Shown piece by piece: positions 10,561 through 22,262 of a stretch of DNA of 48,224 nt; the first letter of the stretch is position 1, and the number at the start of each line of letters is the position of its first letter. Source of the stretch: Cudoniella acicularis (taxonomy: Eukaryota > Ascomycota > Leotiomycetes > Helotiales > Helotiaceae); NCBI GenBank assembly GCA_013054445.1, contig JAAMPI010000244.1, positions 1 to 48,224 of the forward strand. The letters run 5' to 3'. The notes under the pieces are model-generated. The model saw nothing but the letters and a program-made list of their open reading frames with translations, ran no database searches and had not been told where the DNA came from. The position numbers and the translations under genes are program-made.

Positions 10561-11482
10561 AATATGCGATTGGGGGGGTTTTTTTATTCTTAATGTGTTC
10601 ATGATATCGGTTTGGGAAAAGGAAATGGGATAAAAGGGCACGCAGAGCGTGGGGATCGGTCACACTGGTTTTGTGCTTGTTGGATTTGTGGGAGGGGAGT
10701 ATTGGTTTGGTGATGCGGATGTATGATAGTAGTATAGACTTTGCTGGGCAATGAAAATTACAAGCTGTTCACAGTATTTCTTCAAAATTCGGGACTACGT
10801 TTCGCTATGTTGGTTTCTCTCAAGGTCAATCTCTCATCCTGCGAGAAGGAAATGTAAGAAAACTACAAGTGTGCGACAACATATTTTATATTAAACTTTC
10901 ATATTTCTCTCATCCTAGAAATATACTCAAAATCTTGTCAACAACTTTCCCATTCCTCACATTGAAAGCTGATTAGTCACGTGAATTTTGCTCCCGGATG
11001 AGAAAAGGGGAAAGCAAAACCTCAAAAGTTAAACGCCTTCAAACTAAGCTAGGAAAGGCTGCTTAATTAAATTAATTATTCTAATGTTTTTCTTTTTAAG
11101 TGCTTGAATTAATTAAAGCAAATATTAGTAATCACAGTATTTAATTATTTTGAAGTCCTTTTTAAAACTTCCTCAGTATCCGAAAACACTTCGAACATAC
11201 AACGCTTTGACATCGATATATAACGCAAAAATTAGAGTATATAAACACAACTTACTTTAAGTTGTCTTGGATTCAAACGCGTAAGGCTTCTAAGTCATTA
11301 TTATCTTGATTCATCAAAGTGATCTCAGCATTTCCCTACCCCACTACGCAACCACAACCACAACGAATCCTCAGAAACATCCTCAAATTTTCCAAGAACG
11401 ACCGACCTACTAGCCTATCATCCAATCATCCCCTACCAAAAAAACCCTTCCTTTCTCTCGCCCTATAATTTCCAACCCATCA
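10561..11482. other. Intergenic region
   Basis: Convergent gap between the BAS2-like gene and the DeoC-like gene. A strongly AT-rich patch (about 11050-11250, TTAATTAA-like runs) occurs in the middle. No coding frame is supported. Confidence 0.5.
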
Positions 11483-12636
11483 TCAGTCCCACCTAACCTC
11501 CACCCTCCTCCCCCTATCATCTCCATCACCAATCCCCCTTTCCCTCGCCTCCTCCAAAATCCCCACCAAACTCATACTAGTAACACCCACCCTCTTCACG
11601 CCCAGCACTCTACACCTCAACAAGTCATCCAGGGTACTTACTATACCCTCGGGAACCCTAATTCCTACCTCTTCCCATATGAACTCCATGCCGGCGCGGG
11701 TGTAGTTGTGTTCTCCTGAGGATATTTTGCTGGAGGTTTGGATGAAAGCTACGGGCGTGGGGAGGGAGCTGCAGATTTTGGCAAGGGTGAGGATGTGGGT
11801 TTCGTTAAGGTCTGTGTTTGGTCGGTTTTGGTTGAGAATGTTTAAGGGGGTAAGGAGACAGCTTAGTGTATTATGTGAAGAAAGAGGAATGGAGGAATGG
11901 GAAAGAAGAAAAGAAAAGAAAAACTAACACTCATTCCCAAAAACTACTTTCAAGATCGCGCCACCCGCCACGACAACTTCATTCACCTTCTCGATCTCAT
12001 TCCGGACGTATTCCCATTTTCCACTTAGCACCCTGTTGTTCCGGACAATCCCTCAAATATTAGCCTTCTTCATTCTTTCTCACAATACCTTCAGAATAGT
12101 TTTCGCCATCCCAACACACCCAACCACTTACCTCTTTCCAACAACCCACCTCGAAAAAAAATATAAAAAAAAATAATTAAAAGAGGATAAAAAAGGGGGG
12201 AATACCTCCCAACATTAACAACCATCTCCACCTCCCTCCCACCTTCCTCTACTGCCCTCCTCGCCTCAAAAACCTTAACTTCCGCAGTTGAATTACCATG
12301 CGGGAAACCGATAACGGGACAAACGACAATATCCGTGCCTTGGAGATGTTTTTTGGCAAAGAGGATATGGTAGGGCTTTACGCATGCTGTGTGTGGGTGT
12401 TAGAATTTTTCTCTGCGAATTGAAATGAAAGAAGAGGGGGAAAGAGGATCGACAAAATAGGAAGCAAGGAAAATGGGTGAGAGGGGAAACAGACCAGCGG
12501 CGACGTTATATTTCTTGCATATCTCCAGCCCAGCTAGCACTTCATCATCCGTCATCGTCGGGTGCAATAAACTGAGATCTATCATTTTCGCAAGATCCTG
12601 GAGGGAGACCTCTAGGGAGGTGGGTCTTGAATCCAT
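11483..12636 (-). CDS. DeoC/LacD-family protein, degenerate active site
   Basis: Four exons: 12636-12495, 12386-12206, 12032-11929 and 11811-11483, 251 aa, all phases consistent; introns are 108, 173 and 117 nt. The TIM-barrel pattern of deoxyribose-phosphate aldolase is clear: KMIDLSLLHP, ACVKPYHI, VVCPVIGFPHGN, REVEMVVNVG, SGKWEYVRNEI, AILKVVFGNE and STLDDLLRCRVLGVKRVG. The class I aldolase residues differ, however. The FIKTSTG Schiff-base lysine site reads FIQTSSK, so Gln replaces Lys. The second-lysine motif (KAAGG or KPAGG) reads RVPEG. The Asp of EIDMV is Glu. It may be a pseudoenzyme or have changed chemistry. The last intron uses a GTTAGT donor. Confidence 0.85.
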
Positions 12637-12949
12637 CTGTCTTTTGAAGTTTTCACTGCAAAAAGAAATTTCTATCTAGTCCCTTTTTGGAGAGGATTGA
12701 TTTGTTATATAGAAATGAGAGGAAGAGTGAGTGATGCGGGGTCCCGAAGCTGAAAAGTGGAGGGCGAAAGAAGTGTGGAGGTGAGGTAAGGTCGGGATTG
12801 TCCAATCGCTTTGCTTGCTTGAATTTAGCCCGCGATGTTTTCGGTAAAGGTAAAAGCTTACAAGTTGCAGGTCGGGAGCGGGAGCTTGGCACTTGACAAC
12901 AACAACGCTATATCTCTGACGAGCTCAAGTTAGCCTAGTTCCAATCTCA

Positions 12950-13560
12950 AAGTCAAGAAAGGAGGGAGAAACTTACTACGAAATAATTTCGAAAAAAGAG
13001 TCGAAAGGGTCTTTTGGCTTCCCCTTGCCTCAAAAGAAGCAAGGGTACTGACGCCTAATACTACGAGAAGGTAAGACATATGTTGAGAACCCTAGAGAAA
13101 ACAGTTAGCAAACATAAGAGGGGACTTACCTTGGGAGGGGTTAGTATGAGATATTCGGTAATGTCTGAGGGGGAGAACCTAGAACCTACTCAGAAATGTT
13201 AGTAAACAAAAGGGGGACCTACCGTTGAGAAGTTCAGAAGAACTCCTGAACCTTTTCCAACATTTTCTGCCTTAGGCAAGGGCTGTTATGACTGTAGAGA
13301 TGAAGGGCTTTGTGTTTGTGTAGCAGGTCATCGAGGTACGGAGGTGAGAGAAAGAGAGGGAGCTTGTAGCAATACTGTGCGTTTCGTCTGTCGGCACTGG
13401 AGATTCGTCGCAGATCGAGGATGCGGTTCATGACGGCAGAGGATGGTCGAAGGGACGTTAAAACTGGTAGCATTGGCAGGAGGAAGCATGTCTTGGGAAT
13501 AACAAACTGGGCAATAGAGAATGAAAGTCTGCCAGCGTGCTCAAGCGATGAAGAAAATCC
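12950..13560 (-). other. Possible spliced locus of unknown function
   Basis: On the minus strand, two short intron-like segments resemble one another: 13222-13186 (37 nt, GTAGGTCCCCC...ACTAAC...GTAG) and 13129-13092 (38 nt, GTAAGTCCCC...GCTAAC...CTAG). Removing both joins an open frame reading FRSSSELLNGSRFSPS, then DITEYLILTPPK, then a hydrophobic stretch (MSYLLVVLGVSTLASF). I do not recognise the product and could not find a secure start. It may be a small membrane protein, a long non-coding RNA or a relic. Confidence 0.25.
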
Positions 13561-13871
13561 CAGCAACTCAAAGGCAGGCCGAGCTCTTGACGGGTTTCAA
13601 AGCAGGCTGGCAGGAGCGCCCGAACATTCGGACACTACAGACGCTGCACGAGAAACTCAATTGCAATACTTGTACCTGCTGGACGGCTTAAGGTCAAGTG
13701 TCTCTCGCCGTTTGTGTTTCTAAAAGCTTCACGACAGTCTTATTAACACACTTTAATCCGTTGATGATAGAGGGCCGATAGTCTGCAATATACTGACATC
13801 ACAAAACCAGGAGCATCAGAGGCACCACAGCACAACCAATTGATAAGTGAAAGGATCCAGAGCGAAGTAGA

Positions 13872-14339
13872 TCAAGGGGAAGCTGAGCAGACGTTGTTGA
13901 CATTCTCTTTTAGTGAGACATGAGCGAAGGCGTTCGGTTCCGTATTTTGACAACACTTCCAATTTTCCAGAGATACAGTTCCCTGGGTTATTTGAAAAGC
14001 CAACTGCCATCCAAATCGTAGGCTTCTATGGCAGGATCTTCTGTGGTACTGATAGGTATCGACAGCGTTATCCAAGTCGCTGAGTTCAGCCCTACAGATG
14101 TTCTTTCGGTTTGAAGTGAACCCCATATAAACGCCAGCCACACCATCCAAATGTTTTCCCATCCTTATCAGAGCCTCTTCCCCGCATTCCCAACCGACGC
14201 ACTGCAACAGCTTCGCGCGTGAGACATTTTCCTCCAGCTTGGAGGGTTCGAATGTCTCATGGTGTAAGCGAGGTGGCGCCTCCCCCTGATTGACATTTCC
14301 AAGCAATTGTTTGTTTCTTTCCTCCGGGAAGTAGACCAA
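13872..14339 (-). CDS. Hypothetical protein, weak evidence
   Basis: A 155-codon open frame with no recognised domain; segments such as LLQCVGWECGEEALIRMGKH look protein-like but match nothing I know. It ends about 230 bp before the glucanase start on the opposite strand. Overlapping frames on both strands show similar length, so it may be spurious. Confidence 0.2.
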   Translation of the reverse strand: MVYFPEERNKQLLGNVNQGEAPPRLHHETFEPSKLEENVSRAKLLQCVGWECGEEALIRMGKHLDGVAGVYMGFTSNRKNICRAELSDLDNAVDTYQYHRRSCHRSLRFGWQLAFQITQGTVSLENWKCCQNTEPNAFAHVSLKENVNNVCSASP

Positions 14340-14571
14340 GGAAAGAGGCGCCTTCTTTCTCGATCATGCAATCTTAACCGCAAAACAAAATTGTCCCTAT
14401 TCGGACTTGAATAGATGGCGCCTTCTTTACTCCCCAGACTATGCCGTTCCCTTAACAAGATGGCCGTCCGCCCTTCTCCGCATCTCTTATCCAGCCCATA
14501 CACTCATTTTTGGACTTGGGCCATTTACTGTCATTCCCATTGGGCTGTTTGGACAGAAAGAGGTGTTGGTC

Positions 14572-16333
14572 ATGATCTTCCCTGTGGTTGCGATGCTGGC
14601 TGCGGCCGTGTTCGCGTCTCCAGTGTATAATTCCCCGATAATTAAGGTTCAACCCTGTTTCTAACCTCATGTTAGGCAAGAGGAGAAGCGACAGTTCCCA
14701 CCGGGAATTGCTTTCAATTGGGGCACCGACAAGATCCGTGGTGTGAACCTTGGTGGTTGGTAAGTAAACAACGCGTTGTGGCTTCGACGCCACAACTCAA
14801 CATGTTACAGTTTGCTGACCCTTTTGTTTGTAGGCTTATTCTCGAGCCGTACGTTGCATACCGTCCCTCCAAATGATTGACAGTAGATTAATAGTGAAAC
14901 CATCTAGATTCATCACGCCTTCGATTTTTGAATCGTTCGACCAGTCGCTTGGAATTGTAGACGAATGGTCACTCGGCCAGCAACTCCCCAATGAAGCTCC
15001 AGGTATTCTGCAAAATCACTGGGATACTTGGGTGAGCCTTTCGGATTTTCAAAAAATCGCCTCCGCTGGCTTCAACATAGTTCGTCTTCCCGTTGGATAT
15101 TGGGCGTACGATAATAGCGATTCGCCCTATGTGAGCGGGTCTGCGCCATATGTCGACCTAGCAATAGACTGGGCGAGACAAACCGGTCTCAAAATCATGA
15201 TCGACTTGCACGGCGCACCAGGATCGCAAAACGGATGGGATCACTCGGGACAGACGTTACCTAATCCTGGCTGGCTGGTTGACGGAGGACCATATGGGCC
15301 GACGTCCCAGAAGACACTTGCGGTGCTGAACACGATTGCGCAGAAGTACGCGCAGGACAGCTATCGTAATCAACCTATTTCGTTATTCATTCCCCTCAAC
15401 TCTTTATTGAAAGTGGTCGTGAGGATATTTTTTGTTTATTCGCCTCTCCTTGCCCCCCGAATCTTCGAAAGGCCATAATGCTGATTTTTTCGTAGACGAT
15501 GTCGTTGTTGCAATTGAGTTGCTGAATGAGCCAAAGGGATGGGTCTTAAACCAAGCAGACTTGCGCCAGTTTTACCGGGAGGGGTACGGCCGTGTGCGAC
15601 AGGTCAGCGATACGGTTGTTGTGCTTCATGATGCCTTCCTTGGACCGGCCTCATATAATGGCTTCATGACACCTGAAGACCTGAATGTGCAATTCGTCGC
15701 AATGGGTAAGTTGAAATATGTTATGGAATATCATGACGGTCATGTCGACTGATGTTGGGTACAGACACTCATTACTACCAAATATTCGACGACTATTCAA
15801 TCACCCTGCAACCATGGCAACATCGCCAGTTAGTCTGCAATAACGCGGATACATACTGGGGGGCGGATAAGTGGACTTTTGTTGGAGAATTTGGGGTATT
15901 TTCATCCATATTCTATTTGGAAGTCTGATGAGCCGAACTAATACAACAATAGGCCGCAATGACTGACTGCGCACCATATCTCAACGGTATATATTTTTTC
16001 ATCTTTGAATAATCAAACAAAACCATAAACTGATATTTCTCAGGCTACGGCAACGGCGCTAGATATGATGGCACGTTAGACGGGACCTACGTCGGCACTT
16101 GCTCGGATAAAGTCCAAATCGCCAACTGGCCTTCATATTACTTTGACGATAGCCGCAAATTCATCGAAGCTCAACTTGATACATTCGAGTATAATACTGA
16201 AGGGTGGATTTTCTGGAACTTCAAGACCGAGGCAGCGGACGAGTGGAGTCTTTTCGCACTCCTAGACAATGGAATTTTCCCTAACCCGGTCACGAGTCGA
16301 AATTTCCCCCCACAGTGTAGCAATTATTATTGA
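14572..16333 (+). CDS. Exo-beta-1,3-glucanase (GH5)
   Basis: Secreted wall-active glucanase that releases glucose from beta-1,3-glucan. Eight exons: 14572-14624, 14676-14759, 14834-14848, 14908-15365, 15496-15705, 15765-15895, 15953-15986 and 16044-16333; 424 aa with phases consistent. A signal peptide (MIFPVVAMLAAAVFASP) is followed by EEKRQ, a Kex2-like processing site. Family landmarks: IRGVNLGGWLILEP, NIVRLPVGYW, IDLHGAPGSQNGWDHSG, acid/base Glu in AIELLNEP, nucleophile Glu in FVGEFG, and EGWIFWNFKTE near the end. Exon 3 is a 15-nt microexon encoding LILEP. The donor of the 130-nt fourth intron (GTAATC at 15366) is weak and is the least certain junction. Confidence 0.92.
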
Positions 16334-17446
16334 TCCTCGATTCAGAATACAAGTTGGCTCAAAGGGGGGTACTCGATGTGCTGGAAACAGGGCATTCCCC
16401 GCCATGGGCATTGGAAATCAGTAAGAGTGTCAATTTGTTTATGTGAGGAAAGAAGTAGCTCACGAGTAATATTTGGCTTAGTTTCTCCACGCAAATAGCA
16501 GAGAATAATGAAACTCTTCATTTCTCTGTCATGGAACGTTACACGACATCTTGCTAACTACTGTTGGGAACTTGGGTGTTGTTGAGCAGCCTGTTGAGCC
16601 AAACACCGCAATGAGTAATGGTGATCCGATATCAATTGAAAGCGAGCCCCTATGCACCTTGTTGGTAGATCGGTCGTCAATCCAACCCACGTGCTTATGC
16701 ACCAATGAAGCGGCCTTGCAGACTGTGCGACCCGAGAAGGCAGGTGGGTACAAAGACAAAAGAAGCAGGAATGAAGATGATAACCAAGACTCGAGGTCTC
16801 AGGACGCGCTCAGATGGAAAGATGAGCACCCGGTGCCACCACACAAGAATGGCCTCCGAGCTGCCAAAGAAGGACGAAGAGCAACACCAAGGCCACTCAG
16901 CGACTAATAGCGACACGTGTGGTTGTCTGCACACTTTGACTGCCCGCGATAGGATTGCGCCTAGCCAAGGCTGCTACAGCTACATAGAAATCTTTTTTAT
17001 TGAAATTTCATTCACACTCTTTTCAGCAGTCAGCGCATTTGAAATTTTCACTTGAGGCGTTGAATTTGAGACAAAAGGTCAAAGAGGAGGCGAAGAATAA
17101 GAAATGGTGCAGAGGGGGGCAGCGCAATATGTATGGATTGAATATATTGGCATCGGAAGTACATTTCCAGACCCAATTAAATTTCTTACTTCAACCCCGG
17201 AGTCCCCCGCCTTATCACGTGGAGTGGGGGGCTAGTGGGGGTACAGGAAAACTATATTTATCAGCTGAAGAATTTTGCTGGTAACTGCGTACAGTGATCC
17301 ACACTGGCCACGATAAGGAAGGCCGTAGAAGACGCGAAGAAGCCCATCCCTTGTCCTTCCCGCGGAAACCGTCATTATCATTGTGAAGCTTACCCTGTGA
17401 ATTCCTCCAAGAACGAAAGATTTCATGTCTCTGTGCTCGCCTTGCG
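16334..17446. other. Intergenic region
   Basis: No recognised gene. A 118-codon plus-strand frame at 16551-16907 is rich in charged residues but has no family features, and another frame overlaps it. The right end is the promoter of the Zn2Cys6 gene. Confidence 0.45.
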
Positions 17447-18787
17447 ATGCCGCCACGCATCCGCACCGTTGAAGGATCATGCTGGTCCTGCAAAGAACGC
17501 CGTGTGATATGCGACCTCACTCTCCCGACCTGTGCCAAATGCACCAAGACCGGACGCCGCTGCGACTATGGCGCCGTGCGTCTCAAGTGGACCGACTGCG
17601 TTGCTTCTAGAGGGCGTTTTGCCGGCAAGAAGATCCCTCTCTATCAGCCGCCGGTACTGCAGAAGAATTCCGACCACCATCTGATGTACTTCGAGAACGA
17701 GCTGCTGCCGCGCTTCAACCTAACCAACACCGTCCCGACCATTGACCTGAAGATTCTCGAAAAGGACCCCGTCTTGCTGCAGAGCGTGATAGCCGTTGCA
17801 TATGCTCATGCGGCTTACAGGAGCGTGGATGGCCAGCAGGCATTGAGTCTGCAGAAGATCCAGACGCGAAACCGCGCCTTGAGGGTGTTCCGGGAGCAGT
17901 TGATGGGCGTCCAGTCGGACGAACTGAGTGGGAGCTTGTTCATTGCGAATGTGCTGCTTTGTATCTTGGATGGCATCATCGAACCCGTTTCCGAAAGCGA
18001 CGCGACTCACCATCATCTCGTGGGAGGGAAGGCGATTCTTAAACAATGGGCGGGTGTCAAGGAGGTCTTTCAGCTGAAGTACGAGCTGCCGGTTCTGATG
18101 CTGTCGATATTCACTACGATGGATCTTACACATTCTCTGTTGATTGGCGACAAACCATACTCTGAGGCGACTTCTTGGGCAGAGTTTGGGGATTGTGAAC
18201 CTTGGTGGGGTAAAGTGAAAGAGGACGATGACTTCCTCGAGACGATGGCCATCCTCTCGCAATTAGCGACACTCGGGGCCAGTGTACGGCACGAAAATGC
18301 GATAATTGAGATAGGCACACTGCTCTCTATTCAGATGGTTCTCGATCAACAAGCGACTCGTCAGCAGGAGACGGGGAAAATTCCAGAAACTGCAGCGTGG
18401 ACAGCATTCTGCTCGGCATATCGCTTCACTGCTTCTGTGTATCTCTACCGGGCTCTAAGCGGTCTGGATGTCGATCATCCTTTGGTCCAACAGGCTGTAA
18501 CAAGCTGTTTGGAGGTTATCGGCGGGGCAGATCTCACCGAAAAGCTACACCACTGTATATTATTCCCCTTACTGGTTGTTGGTTCCCATTGCATCGCCCC
18601 GGAGCAACGAAAAGCGATCCGAAAGAGCCTCGAGATATCGTCAGTTTACCTTTCATTTGAAAGTCTGAGATCTCTGGATGGTTTCCTTTCGAAGCGGTGG
18701 TCGAAACTCGACAACTTTCCCGAGACAATACAATTGAATTGGTGGCAATACTTCGATGAAATTGCAAATGTATCGTGTTTGTTCTGA
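17447..18787 (+). CDS. Zn2Cys6 fungal transcription factor
   Basis: Single-exon 446-aa regulator. The binuclear zinc cluster sits at residues 12-39 (C12, C15, C22, C29, C32 and C39; spacing C-x2-C-x6-C-x6-C-x2-C-x6-C), with basic residues following. The remainder is helical and resembles the Fungal_trans_2 type regulatory domain (PVLLQSVIAVAYAHAA, then a DATHHHLVGGKAIL motif region). Nuclear, presumably binding CGG-containing sites. It lies between a glucanase and an ammonium transporter; a regulatory link to either is only positional inference. Confidence 0.9.
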   Translation: MPPRIRTVEGSCWSCKERRVICDLTLPTCAKCTKTGRRCDYGAVRLKWTDCVASRGRFAGKKIPLYQPPVLQKNSDHHLMYFENELLPRFNLTNTVPTIDLKILEKDPVLLQSVIAVAYAHAAYRSVDGQQALSLQKIQTRNRALRVFREQLMGVQSDELSGSLFIANVLLCILDGIIEPVSESDATHHHLVGGKAILKQWAGVKEVFQLKYELPVLMLSIFTTMDLTHSLLIGDKPYSEATSWAEFGDCEPWWGKVKEDDDFLETMAILSQLATLGASVRHENAIIEIGTLLSIQMVLDQQATRQQETGKIPETAAWTAFCSAYRFTASVYLYRALSGLDVDHPLVQQAVTSCLEVIGGADLTEKLHHCILFPLLVVGSHCIAPEQRKAIRKSLEISSVYLSFESLRSLDGFLSKRWSKLDNFPETIQLNWWQYFDEIANVSCLF

Positions 18788-19748
18788 GTATACTAAAAAT
18801 TGGGGTTTTGGGTACCTACGGTTACAGCTGGAAGTCAAGCTTGAGTCTTTGATTGCGTACTTGCAAGGCGTGTTTCCGACGGATTTCGATGCGGTTCCAG
18901 GTGCGTTTCTGTTATTATCATTATCGACAATCTTTACCCCACACACGATGACGTCGTTCATGGGAAAAAATCGCAAAGACTGCAAGCTTTGGCGGCAACC
19001 GTTCGTCTATAGTCGACTGGCGTTCGGTGTTTTTGGCTTCTGATACCCGGTGTTTTATTCCGATTACAAGTCAACCAGCACTTCCGGTCCTTTACGATGG
19101 CTACGAATTCTCTACAGCTATATATATGCGACGAGTGAGCATCAGACGAAAAAGGTGCATTTAATGCCTCAATCCAGTAGTCCACATGTCCATTCGCAAT
19201 TTGGAACAGCTTCGCCTCTTAGTCATGCTTTTCCAAATCAAGAGCATAGCTGAGCATCCATCCCCGCATTTTCATACCGAAAACGTCTGACTCGACGAAA
19301 CGGAGCCAAACAATCGGAGTCGTGACAATTCGCCGCATTTTGGTCTTATCATTCGCCTATTTGGGCATGCAGACCCGTTGCACCAATCATCCCACTTATA
19401 TGATACTGTGCGATAAGAGGAAGACCAGAGTTGAGAGCAGAAAAAGATGAGGGATAACACTGTGAAGTGCGAGAGCGCTTTTTTGTTTACATTCAGTGCT
19501 ACTCACTTCCTTCTGACCAGCCGGTGGACTACCTGGTCCCATTTCCTGGGTTGAGTCTCACCAATTGCCTAACGGCTATCGTTTGAGATCTTTTTTGTAG
19601 GACGGTAGGACAGTCCAGCATCCGACTCCGGAGACGGGCTTCGATCTCAATTTCACCCTTTGAATATCAGTAGAAACTTTATATTCGTCCAATCCCGCAT
19701 TACTTTACTCCCATCAATCTACAACCCGACCATTCTGCACACTTCACC
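18788..19748. other. Intergenic region
   Basis: No supported gene. The 3' flank of the Zn2Cys6 gene carries an open frame (18756-19043) without family features. The right end is pyrimidine-rich leader for the ammonium transporter. Confidence 0.45.
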
Positions 19749-21237
19749 ATGTCTTCATCAGCTGTCATCCAGGCCTGGGAGGCATGTAATCTCACCGATA
19801 CGGTATTCGTTCTAGTTTGCACAGTCTTTTGCTGGCCGATTATTCCAGCTGTTGGGCTTGCCTACAGTGGATATTCTCATCGAAGAAATGGCATGGCATC
19901 CTTTATGCCATCGCTGCTGGTCATTGGGTGTTGTTCGATTCAGTGGTTCTTCATTGGCTACTCATTAGCTTATGGAGAAGGGTCCGGGGTGATAGGTGAT
20001 TTGAAGCACTTTATGCACAAAGGAGTCCTCGCGGAGCCGATTAGAACTATTCCTGCTATTCTCTTCAGCGAATTCCAGCTCATATTTTGTGCTACAGTCT
20101 GCGCAATTGCTGTTGGGGGAGCTTGTGAGCGTGGAAGGGTTATTTCTTTGATCCCTTTTATATTCGTGAGTCTCGTGATAGAAGAATCTAAAAGTCAGTT
20201 GCTAACTAAGACTTAGCTTTGGGCTACTTTCATTTATTGTCCTTTGGCGCATATGGTGTGGTCAGAGTCCGGATTCCTAGGTAATCTTGGTGTTCTTGAT
20301 TTTGCGGGCGGAACACCAGTACACATCTGTAGCGGTGCAACAGCCACGGCTCTTTCAATTTACCTTTCTTACCCTGTGTTCCGATCTCGAAAATCTTCGG
20401 TCCGAACCCCGTCTCACCTCATGCTACACAGTCCAGGAAATTCGATGTCTCAACTCATAGCACTGGTTATCATTTGGAATTCCTGGCTTGCGTTCGACGC
20501 TGGGACAACGCTGAGTCTGAACTTCAAATCCATAATGGCTTTGTGTGTGACCAATCTCTGTGCATCTGGCGGCGCTATGACTTGGGCTGGTATGACTTAT
20601 TTTGAGACAGGCAAATGGTCTCTAGATTCGACATTTATGGGAGCCATCGCAGGGTTGGTCATGATTACTCCCGCTGCGGGATTTATCGACATGACCACCT
20701 CATTTTTGTTTGGCGTATTTGGCGCTATCATCTGTCGACAAGCATTACGGATTAAATCTACCAAGCTCGCAGCTCGATTGCGCTGGGTCGACAACGGCGA
20801 TACTTTTGCCACTCACTGCATTGGCGGTATCGTCGGAACACTCGCAACTGGACTCTTTGCACGAAAAGAGGTCGCTGCATATGATGGCGCGACTGTGATT
20901 GATGGCGGGGTTTTCTTTGATGGAAATATCAAGCAGCTCTGGATTCAGCTCTTGGAAGCACTTATCGGGTTCACTTGGTCGTTTGTGGGATCGTATATCA
21001 TTATTGCGCTTATTGATTGCGTACCGGGTTTTGAGGTGCTGGCGAAGGATGAGTGAGTCCCCCCCTTTTTTCTTCTCTTCTGTTTGTGTTGAAATGGAAT
21101 TGCTGCTAATCATCACGTGCAGAGACATTGTTTCTGGAATGGACATCGCGGAGATGGGGGAGTCGTTTGATGGTCAGCAGATGGAGGATGATTATCATCC
21201 CTTCAAGAGCGCGAATGGCGGGATTCTGCTTGAATAG
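19749..21237 (+). CDS. Ammonium transporter (Amt/Mep family), divergent
   Basis: Plasma-membrane ammonium uptake protein, 455 aa, exons 19749-20165, 20217-21052 and 21123-21237. Family landmarks: the DFAGGTPVHICSG segment carrying the first pore His, the WNSWLAFDAGTTLS helix, the GAIAGLVMITPAAGFID signature and ATHCIGGIVGTLATGLFA with the second pore His. About eleven membrane segments can be read. The first helix (LVCTVFCWPIIPAVGLAYSG) departs from the usual LV..ALVLFM.PGLALFY..G pattern, and Pro replaces the second Val/Ala in AGGTVVH. This looks like a divergent paralogue rather than the main MepA/MepB. The short acidic tail (EMGESFDGQQMEDDYHPF) is cytosolic. Confidence 0.92.
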
Positions 21238-22175
21238 AAAAGATAGATGGACGGAGGGGTTTTTTCTATTTCATCACGGCGGTTTAGATGCTCGCATGAG
21301 TTTACACGCATTAGCTAGATTAGAATCAGAATCAGCTTCAGATAGAGTAGCAGAAAAAGAAGAGATGCATAATGATAAACGACGACATTTCCAATCCCTT
21401 TTTTTTTTCTTTTCTTATCGCAGTATTAAGATTCCGTGCCCCTTTATTAATTGGGCTCGTATTCCTATATTATTGCTTCTAGGGCTGAACGCCAGGAGCT
21501 GAGGAGAACGAGGGTAAAACACGTGATGCCGGGACGCCAGGAGAAGACGCTAAGCGGAAAGGGGAAGTTATATCGTCCAAACTTGGGGGCTGGAGTGGTG
21601 AACCCCTGACGGACGGTGGAGAGGGGGAATGCGGAAACACCCCGCTCGCTCCCGCTGCTGGACCCCACTCGGCTCCAGCGCGTGAGTGACACTAAGTGAT
21701 AGGAGGAATGAACCAATCGGGTTTGGAGGGAGTATCTGGATCGTCACCTGGGAGCTTGTTGGAGTCTTGGAGGGTGATATGGAGAAGGTATAGTGGGGGC
21801 ATTAGGGAGGTGGATAGGGGATGATCCGATAAGGAGGGAGTGGTGATCGTTGAAGATCGTTGAGATTTGGAGGGTGGTTGTGTTGAGTGGCGGATGGGTA
21901 ACTGAGGGTTTTGTGTAAGACATGCATAGATTCATGCAGTATGATATAATTTGTGGAACCGGAAAAAATTTGTATTACCTGCTTCTTCTGTCTGCAGGTA
22001 CCGATTTAATTCATCTACTCTATCGACGAGATGATTTATAACCCTGTTTGTGGCGGCTGTGTGGAGGTTTATTTATACTTCTGGTTTTACCGGGAGGGAG
22101 GGAGCTCTTCGAAAATCGATAACGCACTGTTCCTTTGGTTGAGTATATTGAGTAGGCGTGGGAGTGCGGTGAAGA
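21238..22175. other. Intergenic region
   Basis: No supported gene. A poly-T tract lies near 21400. The purine-rich stretch at 21560-21900 creates minus-strand open frames rich in Pro, Ser and His that look like composition artefacts. Confidence 0.45.
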
Positions 22176-22262
22176 AGAGAAGTGAGAAGTGAGAAGTGAG
22201 AAGTGAGAAGTGAGAAGTGAGAAGTGAGAAGTGAGAAGTGAGAAGTGAGAAGTGAGAAGTGA
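22176..22262. repeat. Heptamer microsatellite (gagaagt)n
   Basis: About 12 uninterrupted copies of the 7-bp unit gagaagt. Being 7 bp long, each unit shifts frame, and all three frames on the minus strand stay open with low-complexity SLLTSHF repeats, so those frames are not genes. Confidence 0.95.

Noticed and set aside
11483..12636. Recent bacterial transfer of deoC
   Set aside because: Three phase-consistent fungal-type introns and fungal motif variants argue for long residence.
16551..16907. 118-codon plus-strand frame
   Set aside because: No motif, poor initiation context and an overlapping frame of equal length.
22176..22262. CRISPR-like regular repeat
   Set aside because: It is a perfect 7-bp microsatellite with no spacers, in a eukaryotic genome.
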